From the NCBI RefSeq assembly GCF_018141105.1, contig NZ_CP054839.1, positions 3,534,001 through 3,598,000 on the forward strand: a stretch of 64,000 nucleotides of DNA, written 5' to 3'. The stretch's first letter is position 1. Every line of letters begins with the position of its first letter. This stretch comes from Saccharopolyspora erythraea (GTDB taxonomy: Bacteria; Actinomycetota; Actinomycetes; Mycobacteriales; Pseudonocardiaceae). The position numbers and the translations under genes are program-made. A model generated the notes under the pieces. The model saw only the letters and a program-made list of their open reading frames with translations, was not told the origin of the DNA and searched no databases. Shown one piece after another: positions 9,239-17,521 of this stretch.

Positions 9239-9540
9239 GATTGACCTCCCTCGGCGCGGCAAACGCTAGCGGGGTCAGGGGAGCAACAGGTGAACGGCGG
9301 ACGACGGTCGTGCTGTTCGCACTCCAGACGGCCCTGACCAGCGAGGGCCATGCCGTGCGGCCGCCCACCGCCGGCACCCACGGCGCCCTCGACGAGGCCG
9401 ACCGGGTCGCCGACGCGGTGCGCACCGGTGCGGGCATCGCCGCACGGTGAGCACACTTGCCGAGCATCCGCGCAGAAGTCTCGGATTCCGGCGGGATGCC
9501 TTGCCCCGCAGGACCGCCCGCGCAACGAGCACGCCGGTGC
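9239..9540 (+). other. intergenic stretch with a short coding-like remnant
   Basis: A 70-codon frame (9241-9450) shows normal actinomycete codon bias and a protein-like stretch (TTVVLFALQTALTSEGHAV, then LDEADRVADAVRTG). It has no convincing start with a ribosome site and no family I recognise. It may be the tail of a decayed gene. The rest holds nothing I can name. Confidence 0.25.
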
Positions 9541-11541
9541 TCAGCAGGCGTCGCAGCACCCGCCGCTTTCCGGACCAGGCTTGCCCACAATGGACGGTCG
9601 GCGGTCGTGGTTCGGCGACACTGGCGTGGTGTCGGGCAGCGGCCGGGTGCGGGCGGCGCGGATGGCGTTGGCGATGACGAGGACTTCGGCGAGTTCGTGC
9701 ACGAACACGACGGTGGCCAGGCCCAGCACGCCGGCGGCGGCCAGGGGGATCAGCACGGCGATGATCGCCATCGACAGCCCGACGTTCTGCAGCATCACGG
9801 CGCGCGCGTGACGGGCGTGGGAGAGGACCTGCGGGAGGTGGCGCAGGTCTTCGCCCATCAGCGCGACATCGGCCGTCTCGATCGCGACGTCGGTGCCCAT
9901 CGCGCCCATCGCGATGCCGACGTCGGCGGTGGCCAGGGCGGGTGCGTCGTTGATGCCGTCGCCGACCATGGCGATCCTGCGGCCGTTGCTCAGCTTCTCG
10001 AGCAGTCCGGCCTTGTCCTCGGGGAGCAGTTCGGCGTGGACGGTGTCGATCCCGGCCTGCTGCGCCAGTGCGGTGGCGGTGCGGGTGTTGTCGCCGGTGA
10101 GCATCGCGGTGTCGATTCCCAGTGCGCGCAGCCGCCGGATGGTTTCGGGTGCTTCGTCGCGGAGTTCGTCGCGGACCGCGACCGCTCCGAGCACTGTGTC
10201 GTCGCTTTCGACGAGCACGACCGTCGCGCCTAGCTGTTGCCAGTGGGTGACGTCGTCGGTGAGCGGTCCGGGGCTGATCCAGCCGGGTTTGCCGAGCCGA
10301 AGCGCAACCCCGTCGAGGTGCCCGCGCAGTCCGTGGCCGGGCACGGCGGTGACCTCGTCGGCGGGGCTGGGGGAGCCGGCGGCGGACAGGATCGCCCGGG
10401 CCAGCGGGTGTTCGCTGCGCGCTTCCAGCGCGGCGGCGATGTGCAGCACCTCGGCCTCGGTGGTGCCGTCGGCCGCGATGGTGGCCACGACCTGCGGCTC
10501 GTTGCGGGTGAGGGTGCCGGTCTTGTCCACCGCCACGGTGCTGACGCGTCCGAGTTCTTCCAGCGCCGCTCCGCCCTTGACCAGCGCGCCGGTGCGGCTG
10601 GCGGCGCCGACGGCCGCGACGACCGTCAGCGGGACGGCGATCGCCAGCGCGCAGGGGGACGCGGCCACGAGCACGACGAGCGCGCGTTCGATCCAGACCA
10701 GCGGCTCGCCCAGGACCAGTCCGAGTGCGGCGATCAGCAGCGCGAGCACCATGATGCCGGGCACCAGAGGGCGCGCGATGCGGTCGGCGAGCCGCTGCCC
10801 GCGGCCCTTGCGGTCCTGGGCCTCCTCGACGATGTGCACGATCCGCGCCAGCGAGGAATCCGAGGCCGGTGCGGTCACGTCGACCTCGATGGCGCCCCCG
10901 CCGTTGATCGCACCGGCGTGCACGGTGTCCCCGGGGCCGGCCTCGACCGGCACGGATTCGCCGGTGATCGCCGAGAGGTCGAGGCTGGTGCGGCCCGAGT
11001 GGAGCACACCGTCGGTGGCGGCGCGTTCACCGGGACGCAGCACCATCCGGTCGCCCACCGCGAGATCGTCGGGGGCGACCTGCTGTTCGCCTCCGTCCCG
11101 CAGGACCGTGGCGGTGGGTGGGACCAGGGCCAGCAGTGCCCGAAGTCCGCGGCGGGTGCGGGCGATCGCGTAGTGCTCCAGCCCTTCGGCGATGGAGAAC
11201 AGCACTCCGAGCAGGGCCGCCTCGGCGAACTGGCCGAGCGCCACCGCGCCGACGGCCGCGATGGTCATCAATGTGCCGACGCCGACCCGGCGACGCAGCA
11301 GGTTGCGCAGCGCGCCGGGAACGAACGTCGCGGCGCCGGCCACGGCGGCGGCCAGCTCGAAACCGAGGCCGACCAGTTCGGCGCCCGCCAGCCCGACCAG
11401 CCACCCCGCGGCGAGCAGCACGGCCGCCACGGCGGCCAGGCGCAACTCGCGAACCTGCCACAGCCGCTCCGCGCTCTGCTCGCCGCGGCTGCGGTCCTGG
11501 GACGGACCGCCTTCGGCGGGTCCGCAGCACTCACCGCTCAT
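9541..11541 (-). CDS. P1B-type heavy-metal efflux ATPase (SPC subclass, P1B-4-like)
   Basis: This 666-residue membrane pump exports a divalent metal at the cost of ATP. It shows the actuator ITGES near residue 193, the membrane metal site SPC near 295 in place of the usual CPC, the phosphorylation site DKTGT near 340, the P1B signature SEHPLA near 377 and GDGINDAP near 530. There is no N-terminal ferredoxin-like metal-binding domain. SPC plus a short N-terminus fits the P1B-4 group (CtpD/CoaT; Co, Fe or Zn). Unusually, Cys clusters sit at both tips: GECCGP at residues 3-8 and CCDAC at the very end. The start overlaps the arsR stop by 11 bases, so repressor and pump form one operon. Confidence 0.93.
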   Translation of the reverse strand: MSGECCGPAEGGPSQDRSRGEQSAERLWQVRELRLAAVAAVLLAAGWLVGLAGAELVGLGFELAAAVAGAATFVPGALRNLLRRRVGVGTLMTIAAVGAVALGQFAEAALLGVLFSIAEGLEHYAIARTRRGLRALLALVPPTATVLRDGGEQQVAPDDLAVGDRMVLRPGERAATDGVLHSGRTSLDLSAITGESVPVEAGPGDTVHAGAINGGGAIEVDVTAPASDSSLARIVHIVEEAQDRKGRGQRLADRIARPLVPGIMVLALLIAALGLVLGEPLVWIERALVVLVAASPCALAIAVPLTVVAAVGAASRTGALVKGGAALEELGRVSTVAVDKTGTLTRNEPQVVATIAADGTTEAEVLHIAAALEARSEHPLARAILSAAGSPSPADEVTAVPGHGLRGHLDGVALRLGKPGWISPGPLTDDVTHWQQLGATVVLVESDDTVLGAVAVRDELRDEAPETIRRLRALGIDTAMLTGDNTRTATALAQQAGIDTVHAELLPEDKAGLLEKLSNGRRIAMVGDGINDAPALATADVGIAMGAMGTDVAIETADVALMGEDLRHLPQVLSHARHARAVMLQNVGLSMAIIAVLIPLAAAGVLGLATVVFVHELAEVLVIANAIRAARTRPLPDTTPVSPNHDRRPSIVGKPGPESGGCCDAC

Positions 11542-11932
11542 CGGCTCGGCCTTCCAACGCCGGATCGGCGGTAGTCGCGTCCGCGGACAGCCCGAGCACG
11601 GCGGTCGTCAGCGCGCGCCCCTGCGCGGTCAGCTGGTACATCACCAGCTTCCCGTCCCTGCGGGACGTCACGAGCCCCGCGGTCTTGAGCTGCCGCAGGT
11701 GGTGCGACACCAGGTTCTTGGCGTGCCCCGCGACCCAGGAGACGTCGCACACGCACAGCTCGCCGCCGGTGTGCAGGGCGGCGGCGATGGTCAGGCGTGT
11801 CGGGTCGCCCAGGGCTCGCGCGGCCGCCGCTGCCGGCTCCACGGTCGCGGGCGCCGGCAGGCCGGTCCTGATCTCCTCGGCGTGCGGGAGGTCGAGGCAG
11901 AGCAGGTCGCAGCTGTCACGTTCCACGGTCAC
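11531..11932 (-). CDS. ArsR/SmtB-family metal-sensing repressor (CmtR/CadC-like)
   Basis: This 133-residue winged-helix repressor is expected to leave DNA when metal binds. Possible thiol ligands are Cys8 and Cys12 in the N-terminal extension (CDLLC) and Cys60/Cys62 in the motif ELCVCD at the recognition-domain helix, as in CadC and CmtR. The HTH is NLVSHHLRQLKTAGLV. The start is GTG. No ribosome site precedes it; instead TAGTAT lies six bases upstream, the -10 spacing of a leaderless actinobacterial transcript. The sequence immediately upstream is one arm of a large inverted repeat, probably the operator. Its partner in the operon is the overlapping metal ATPase gene. Confidence 0.93.
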   Translation of the reverse strand: MTVERDSCDLLCLDLPHAEEIRTGLPAPATVEPAAAAARALGDPTRLTIAAALHTGGELCVCDVSWVAGHAKNLVSHHLRQLKTAGLVTSRRDGKLVMYQLTAQGRALTTAVLGLSADATTADPALEGRADER

Positions 11933-11934
11933 AT

Positions 11935-12017
11935 CAACATACTAACGCTCATTGAACTGTGGGCAAGATGGGCGATACCGTCGTGCATGTCCCATTTCAA
12001 CGTTGGTTAGTATGTTG
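11935..12017. promoter_or_regulatory. divergent operator/promoter pair between arsR and the dsbA-like gene
   Basis: Two 22-base arms (11935-11956 and 11996-12017) are inverted copies, sharing CAACATACTAAC and TTGAA. Each carries TAGTAT as a -10 box, followed after six bases by GTGACC: the arsR start on the left and base 12020 on the right. The layout suggests two leaderless promoters controlled by the same ArsR repressor. Confidence 0.65.
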
Positions 12018-12606
12018 TCGTGACCCTGAGTTCGAGGCGGGCTCCGCGGCGGCGCCGAACCCCGCCCCGGTTCCGGCCGAGCTCCTCGTGCGCTCCGACA
12101 GCCACCGCCTGTCGACCGCGCCCGACGGCGAGGTCACCGTGGTGGAGTTCCTCGACCTCGAGTGCGAGGCGTGCCGGGCGGCGTTCCCGGCGGTCGAGAG
12201 GCTTCGCCAGGAGTACGACGGGCGGGTCACCTTCGTCATGCGCTACTTCCCGATCCCCAGCCACCGCAACGCCCAGCTCGCCGCGCGGGCCATCGAGGCG
12301 GCGGGGCAGCAGGGCAGGTTGGAAGCGATGTACCGCACGATGTACGAGACGCAGCCGCAGTGGGGCGATCAGCAGGCCGACCACCGCGAGACCTTCCTCG
12401 GCTTCGCCCGCGGGCTCGGCCTGGACATGTCCGCCTTCGTCGCCGCGCTCGACGATCCGGCCACCGCGGCTCGGGTCGAGTCGGACTTCCGCGACGGCAT
12501 CGCCGCGGGAGTGCGGGGCACGCCGACGCTGTTCGTCAACGGTCGCCAGAGCTCGGCCACCTACGAGGGACTGCGGGCGGCGATCGAGGCCGAGCTCAAG
12601 CGCTGA
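11959..12606 (+). CDS. DsbA/thioredoxin-fold oxidoreductase with aberrant 5' end
   Basis: The protein from about residue 45 on is a complete DsbA-like fold: strand VTVVEFLDLECEAC with the redox motif CEAC, VMRYFPIPSHRNAQLAARA, and the cis-Pro loop GVRGTPTLFVNG. Family members are normally anchored outside the membrane by an N-terminal segment, and none is present. The apparent N-terminus (from GTG 11959) is read through operator DNA. The leaderless GTG at 12020, placed by TAGTAT, is one base out of frame with the DsbA fold. Either translation starts at an internal GTG such as 12088, giving a cytoplasmic 172-residue protein, or a deletion has removed the anchor and killed the gene. Divergence from the metal repressor suggests a shared stress response. 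Confidence 0.6.
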   Translation: MGKMGDTVVHVPFQRWLVCCRDPEFEAGSAAAPNPAPVPAELLVRSDSHRLSTAPDGEVTVVEFLDLECEACRAAFPAVERLRQEYDGRVTFVMRYFPIPSHRNAQLAARAIEAAGQQGRLEAMYRTMYETQPQWGDQQADHRETFLGFARGLGLDMSAFVAALDDPATAARVESDFRDGIAAGVRGTPTLFVNGRQSSATYEGLRAAIEAELKR

Positions 12607-12684
12607 GCCGGCGGTCCGGGCGAAGTCGCCAAGATCTCGGTGGCGCAGCTGACCCGGCGTGTCCGATGTGGACTGGCCCCGGTG

Positions 12685-14196
12685 TCAGGGACTGTCGGCG
12701 AGCGTCACGGCGCGGCACGCCAGGTGCAGTGCGAGACGTTCGTCGCGGTGCTTGAGGTCCACCGAGAGCAGGCGCTCGATCCGCTCGATGCGCGGCGCGA
12801 TCGTGTTGCGGTGCACGCCCAGCACCGCGGCGGTCTCGGCGATCGACGACTCCGAGTCCAGATAGGCCATCAGCGTGCGCACCAGGTCGCCCGGCTGGTC
12901 GCGCAGCGGGCCGATCAGCGCGCGAGCCGCGGGCTCGAAGGTGTCGGTGCGGGTCCACTCCAGCAGCAGCTGCGCCATGCCGAGCTGGTCGACGTGCAGG
13001 AACCGGCCCGACTCCGGGCGGGTCAGGGCCATCCGGGCGGCGTCGGTCGCCTCCGCGATGGTGTCCGCCAGGCCGTCGGCATGGGGATGCGGCCGGCCGA
13101 CGCCCATGTGCGCGTCCATGGTGCGCTGCAGGTCGCGGTGCGCGTCGCGGAGCTGGGCGGCCAGCGTGCGCACGTGCTCGGCGGTCGGCTCCTGGTCGAA
13201 GGTGAACCACGCGGTCCAGCCGTCGCCGTGCTCCACCACGACGGCGTCGTTGCCTCCCATCCGCAGCGCCCGCTGGGCCTCCTGGCCCCGGGCCACGGTG
13301 TCGACGGCGGACTGGGTGCCGATGCGGACGCCGACGTGCCAGCCGCCGAGCCGCCAGCCCGCGTCCGCGGCGCGTCGGCGCAGGTCGGCGGTCGGTTCGG
13401 CGTCGTGCCGCAGGATGTCGCTCAGCAGTGCGGCGCGGGACCGGGCGTCGCGCTCCAGCCGCACCCGGTTCGCAAGCATCCACCGCTGCACCGTGCCCGC
13501 GGCCACCGCGAGCGCGGGCGGCATCGCCGCGGCCCGCGCGGTGCTCGTGCCGCGCAGCTCGGTGGCCAGCCACAACGCCGGCCGCGGGGTGTCGGGCATC
13601 CGCACCGGGTGCGCGAGCAGCACGCCGCCGTCGAACGCGATCCGCTGCGGCACCGGTTCGTGCACTCGCACCTTGTCGGTTGCCATGAGATCCCCCGAGA
13701 GCGGCACTCCGAGATCGTCGAGCAGCGCGACCGGCGCGGCGAACACGTCGCGCAGCGCGGCGACCACGTCCTCCGGCGGACGGACCTGGTCGCCGACCGC
13801 GTCGTGGATGGCCATCAGCAGGTTCGCGCGATCGAGTCCGGGTGCGGCCAGCAGCAGCCGGGCCGCGATCAGCAGGTCGAGCGGTGGCGCCTCGGCGCCC
13901 AGCAGCGGGACGCCGAGGCGGTCGCCGAGCAGGCGCGTGCCTGCCAGCACTCCGGTGTCCGGGAGCAGGACGCCGACTCCACCGGCGTCGGCGACCTGGC
14001 GCAGCAGGGCGTCGACGCGCCAGTCGCCCGCGGAGATCGGCTCCACGACGACCGCGAGCTCGCCGGGCTCGATCGACCGCTCCGCTCGCATCGGCCGCAC
14101 CGCGCGGACCGCCGCGTCGAGCTCGTCGGTCCCGGCCAGCACCCGCACGGACTCGCGCCACTCCGGCAGGGCCAGCAGGTCGCGCAGGCTGCTCAT
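12685..14196 (-). CDS. PucR-family transcriptional regulator
   Basis: This 503-residue regulator has an N-terminal PucR/PurC-type sensory domain (MSSLRDLLALPEWRESVRVL), a central GAF/GGDEF-like region and a C-terminal HTH_30. The HTH contains LVRTLMAYLDSESSIAETA followed by VLGVHRNTIAPRIERIERLL. Relatives control purine, allantoin or hydantoin catabolism. The start ATG forms an ATGA overlap with the stop of the upstream DUF917 gene, so it is the last gene of the permease-hydantoinase-DUF917 operon and probably regulates it in response to the substrate. Confidence 0.9.
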   Translation of the reverse strand: MSSLRDLLALPEWRESVRVLAGTDELDAAVRAVRPMRAERSIEPGELAVVVEPISAGDWRVDALLRQVADAGGVGVLLPDTGVLAGTRLLGDRLGVPLLGAEAPPLDLLIAARLLLAAPGLDRANLLMAIHDAVGDQVRPPEDVVAALRDVFAAPVALLDDLGVPLSGDLMATDKVRVHEPVPQRIAFDGGVLLAHPVRMPDTPRPALWLATELRGTSTARAAAMPPALAVAAGTVQRWMLANRVRLERDARSRAALLSDILRHDAEPTADLRRRAADAGWRLGGWHVGVRIGTQSAVDTVARGQEAQRALRMGGNDAVVVEHGDGWTAWFTFDQEPTAEHVRTLAAQLRDAHRDLQRTMDAHMGVGRPHPHADGLADTIAEATDAARMALTRPESGRFLHVDQLGMAQLLLEWTRTDTFEPAARALIGPLRDQPGDLVRTLMAYLDSESSIAETAAVLGVHRNTIAPRIERIERLLSVDLKHRDERLALHLACRAVTLADSP

Positions 14197-15272
14197 CGTG
14201 TCCCCTCCAGCAGGATCGGATCGCAGTCGATGCCGAACGCGCGCGGCGCCAGCAGCGGCAACCTCCGCGGGTCGGTCCAGAAGCCGGGTGCGGGCAGTTG
14301 CAGGACCGCCACGTCGGCGCCGGCGCGGATGGTGTCGCACGGGATCGGCACGCACGTCCGGCGATCCAGGACGGCCAGGACGTCCGGTGTGGACGCAACC
14401 GGAGCGCCGTCGTGCATCGCCAGGAGGTACTCGTTCTCCATCTCCAGTCGCAGCAACGATCCGGTGTGGTGGTCCCGGATGGTCGCACTGCCCCGGCCGA
14501 AACCGGCGCGGCCGTGTTCGCCGGGGCCGGGGCGCCGGGAGACCTCCACGACACGGCCGAGTCCGAGCACCCGGCCGCCCGTGGCGGCGGCCAGCGCGTC
14601 GCCGTGCGGGCTTTCCCCGATGCCGAGCGCGTGCTCGCCCAGCGCGAGCGCGGCGCTCATCGTGCCGACGATCGCGCAGTCCGGCAGCTCCCGCGCCGGG
14701 ATGGGCGCCAGCGCCAGCGCCGCCCAGCCGCCGGCGGAGGAAAGCACGGAGCGGGCGGTTCGTTCGACGTCGGCCGAGGACGCCTCGGCGATGACGAGGG
14801 TCTGGCCGCTGGGCTCGGCGAGCGCGGCCGGGGCGAGGCCGCTGCCCGCGGCGGCCACCGAGAACTGGTTCAGGCGCGGCAGGGCTCGGCCGCACAGGTC
14901 CGCGTCGACGAGGGGAAGTTCGAGGTCGAGTGCCGCGACCAGCGGCATGATCCCGTTCAGGCCACCGACCTCGATGGAGACGAGCGCGTCGATGGAGGCT
15001 CTGGTCCAGTGCTCGATCGCGCGGACGGCGGCGCGGATCTCGGTGCCGTCGGGCAGTTTCTCGGAGAACACCGGGGTCGCTCCCATCACTCCGACCGGCG
15101 CCACCAGCGCGTCGGCGGGCAGGTCGCAGACCGGGGTGAGCACCGCGCCGGGCTGGGTGGTGAGCTGCTCCCGCAGCAGCGCGGCGGCGGTGACCGTGTC
15201 GCCACCGCCGCCGGAACCCAGCAGCGACACGCCGCGTTCCAATGCGGTCACGTCCGGTAACCCGATGCGCAT
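14193..15272 (-). CDS. DUF917 protein, diverged paralogue (S-methyl-thiohydantoin desulfurase family)
   Basis: This 359-residue protein begins with the DUF917 glycine-rich loop LLGSGGGGDT near residue 17. Its middle motif, VGGLNGIMPL then DADLCGRALPRLNQ, departs from the canonical DADGMGRAFPELQ kept by the two neighbouring paralogues. The C-terminal half ends with PAPGFWTDPRRLPLLAPRAFG. The family is named for S-methyl thiohydantoin desulfurase activity and pairs with hydantoinase-like proteins. The altered motif suggests a different substrate or a non-catalytic subunit. It is separated from the next DUF917 gene by about 60 bases and overlaps pucR by 4. Confidence 0.87.
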   Translation of the reverse strand: MRIGLPDVTALERGVSLLGSGGGGDTVTAAALLREQLTTQPGAVLTPVCDLPADALVAPVGVMGATPVFSEKLPDGTEIRAAVRAIEHWTRASIDALVSIEVGGLNGIMPLVAALDLELPLVDADLCGRALPRLNQFSVAAAGSGLAPAALAEPSGQTLVIAEASSADVERTARSVLSSAGGWAALALAPIPARELPDCAIVGTMSAALALGEHALGIGESPHGDALAAATGGRVLGLGRVVEVSRRPGPGEHGRAGFGRGSATIRDHHTGSLLRLEMENEYLLAMHDGAPVASTPDVLAVLDRRTCVPIPCDTIRAGADVAVLQLPAPGFWTDPRRLPLLAPRAFGIDCDPILLEGTR

Positions 15273-15333
15273 GCCGGACAGCCTGCCGCATCCGTCGTGG
15301 CCCGCGACGCGGGGTTGCCGGATCGAGTCCGTC

Positions 15334-16440
15334 TCACGACTCCGCGGTGGTCAGGGTCTCCACTGGCCGGAAGTCGTGCCGGAGGCCGAAGGCCGCGGGC
15401 CCGAAGACCGCCAGGGCCTGCGGGGTCCGCATCAGCTCCGGTGTGGAGATGCCGACCACCGTGACGCGCTGGCCGTAGCGCAGCGATTCGGTGGTGATCG
15501 GCTCGGCCTGTTCGGACTCCAGCACGCACACCAGGTCCGGCACGAGGCACCGCACTTCGCCGTCCACGAGTGCCACCAGGTGCTCGTTCTGGAACACCAG
15601 CTCCAGCTCGTGCCGCCGGTCGAAGGACATCGCCGTGGCCCGGCCGCGGGCGAACCCGGCTTCGGTGCGCCGTTCGACGTCGGAGATCTTGCCGCGGAAC
15701 AGCACCCGCACATGCTGGTAGAGGCTGTCACCCAGCACCTCGCCGAGGTGGGCGATCGGGTCGTCCTGGCGTTCCCGCGCCTCGCGCAGCGCCCTGCCGA
15801 CGGTGTGCGCAAGCGTGAGGGTGCGCGGGACGGCGGTGCGCTTGACCTCCGCGCCGCGCATCGAGTACTCGGCGATGTGCGCGACTCCGCCGAGCCGGAT
15901 GGTGATCCCGCGCGCCAGCCACTCCATGCGCTTGTTGTCCGCACCGGTGTCGATGACCGCCGTCTCGCCGCGTTCTCCGGCGACCGCCATCGGCGACCCG
16001 GTCACGCCGTAGACGCCGAAGGTCTCCATCTGCAGTTCCGGGAACGCCCGGCCCATCCCGTCGGCGTCGACCACCGGCAGCCCGCTGCGCGCGGCCACGA
16101 CCAGCGGGATCATCGAGTTGATGCCCCCGCACTCGATCGGCATCGTCGCCGCCGCCGGCGTCCCGAGGTGCCGTTCCAGCGCGCGCAGGGCCGTCAGCGC
16201 CTCGTCGCCGCTCGGGATCTTCTCGAACACCACGGTCGGCGCGCCCATCTGCGCGGTCGGGATGACCAGTGCCTCGTCGTCCAACTCGGCCGGGTCGAGG
16301 ACGGTGACCGGCCCGCACTCGCGGATCGCCTGCTGCACCAGCAGCCGCCCGACGTACGGGTCGCCTCCACCCCCGGTGCCCAGCACCGCGGCACCACGGG
16401 CGAGGTCCTCCAGGTGTTCCTCGGTCAGCAACCAGCTCAC
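15334..16440 (-). CDS. DUF917 protein (S-methyl-thiohydantoin desulfurase family)
   Basis: This 368-residue cytoplasmic protein has the family loop VLGTGGGGDPYVGRLLV near residue 20, QMGAPTVVFEKIPSG, the motif IECGGINSMIPLVVAA and the canonical VVDADGMGRAFPELQ near 123. A C-terminal domain follows with the block PITTESLRYGQRVTVVGI. All conserved blocks are present, so it is likely active. It lies 10 bases after the third paralogue in the same operon. The reaction is expected to be hydrolytic or desulfurising on a thiohydantoin-like ring, but substrates of most members are unknown. Confidence 0.9.
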   Translation of the reverse strand: MSWLLTEEHLEDLARGAAVLGTGGGGDPYVGRLLVQQAIRECGPVTVLDPAELDDEALVIPTAQMGAPTVVFEKIPSGDEALTALRALERHLGTPAAATMPIECGGINSMIPLVVAARSGLPVVDADGMGRAFPELQMETFGVYGVTGSPMAVAGERGETAVIDTGADNKRMEWLARGITIRLGGVAHIAEYSMRGAEVKRTAVPRTLTLAHTVGRALREARERQDDPIAHLGEVLGDSLYQHVRVLFRGKISDVERRTEAGFARGRATAMSFDRRHELELVFQNEHLVALVDGEVRCLVPDLVCVLESEQAEPITTESLRYGQRVTVVGISTPELMRTPQALAVFGPAAFGLRHDFRPVETLTTAES

Positions 16441-16450
16441 TGCGTCATCC

Positions 16451-17521
16451 TCACTGGGTCGCCCGCACCGGATCGATGTCGTAGCCGAAGTAGCGCGGCC
16501 CCGCGACCTCCAGTCCGGCCGGGCTGTGCCAGCGCGGGTCGGCGGGTGCGGCGATGACCGCGACCCGCTGGCCGTAGCGCAGGGATTCGGTGGTCACCGC
16601 TTCGCCGGAGTCGTTCTCCAGGACGCAGATCAGGTCGGGTACGGACACGAGCACGGTGCCGTCCCGTTCGGCGACGAGGTGTTCGTTCTGGAACCGCAGC
16701 AGCAGTTCCGTCCCGGAGTGCGCGTCGGTCCCGGCCAACCGGGCGTCGCCGCGGGCGAACCCGGTGACGGTGCGCCGCGAGACGTCGACGACCTTGCCGG
16801 TGAACAACCGCCGTCCGGTCAGCCGGGACACGACCGCGTCCACCGGATCGGTGTGCTCGGCCCGCGCGTCGCGCACCAGGCGACCGAGCTCGGCGCACAG
16901 GCTCAGCGTCCCGGGAACCAGCGCCTCCCGGGCCTGCTGCCCGGTCATCGCGTAGGAGCTGATGCTCGCCGAGCAACCCATGTCCACGGTCGCGCTGCGT
17001 GCGAGCCGTTCGGCCCACCTGTTGTCCACCGTGTCCAGCACGGCCCGGTTGCCCTTCTCGTCCGCGATCGCCATCGGGGTCGCCCGGACGTCGTACAGCG
17101 TCGGCAAGGTCATCTGGATTTCCGGGAACGCCCGGCCCATCCCGTCGGCGTCGACCAGCGGGAGCCCCAGCTGAGCGGCGGCGGCCACCGGGATCAGCGA
17201 GTTGACGCCGCCCGCCTCGGCGCACGCGATGTGCGTCAGCTCCCGGCCGAGGTAGTCGGCGAGGGTGCGCGCCGCGAGCCCGATCTCCTCGATCGAGGGC
17301 AGCTTCTCCACCATCACCGTCGGTGCGCCCATCAGCGCCACCGGCAGCACCGCGGCATCCGGCGGCAGCTCGTCCAGCGGTGTCAGCCGGACCGGGCCGT
17401 ACTCGCGCAGCGACTCTTCGGCCAGCAGCCGGCCGATGTGCGGGTCGCCGCCCCCGCCGGTGCCCAGGATCGCCGCGCCGAGCGCGATGTCACCGAGGAC
17501 GTCCGGAGTGATCTCACGCAT
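16451..17521 (-). CDS. DUF917 protein (S-methyl-thiohydantoin desulfurase family)
   Basis: This 356-residue protein is closely similar in layout to its downstream neighbour: ILGTGGGGDPHIGRLLAEES near residue 18, ALMGAPTVMVEKLPS, EAGGVNSLIPVAAAA, LVDADGMGRAFPEIQ, and late AVTTESLRYGQRVAVIAA. The ATG overlaps the stop of the hydantoinase gene (ATGA), so translation is coupled to that protein. DUF917 and hydantoinase/oxoprolinase proteins are repeatedly neighbours and may act as a complex. This is inferred from context and known family pairing. Confidence 0.9.
   Translation of the reverse strand: MREITPDVLGDIALGAAILGTGGGGDPHIGRLLAEESLREYGPVRLTPLDELPPDAAVLPVALMGAPTVMVEKLPSIEEIGLAARTLADYLGRELTHIACAEAGGVNSLIPVAAAAQLGLPLVDADGMGRAFPEIQMTLPTLYDVRATPMAIADEKGNRAVLDTVDNRWAERLARSATVDMGCSASISSYAMTGQQAREALVPGTLSLCAELGRLVRDARAEHTDPVDAVVSRLTGRRLFTGKVVDVSRRTVTGFARGDARLAGTDAHSGTELLLRFQNEHLVAERDGTVLVSVPDLICVLENDSGEAVTTESLRYGQRVAVIAAPADPRWHSPAGLEVAGPRYFGYDIDPVRATQ

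Noticed and set aside
12640-16557. A 1305-codon open frame on the plus strand
   Set aside because: It is antisense to pucR and two DUF917 genes. It lacks any family pattern and is rich in Arg/Ala/Pro/Gly, as expected from GC-skewed shadow frames.
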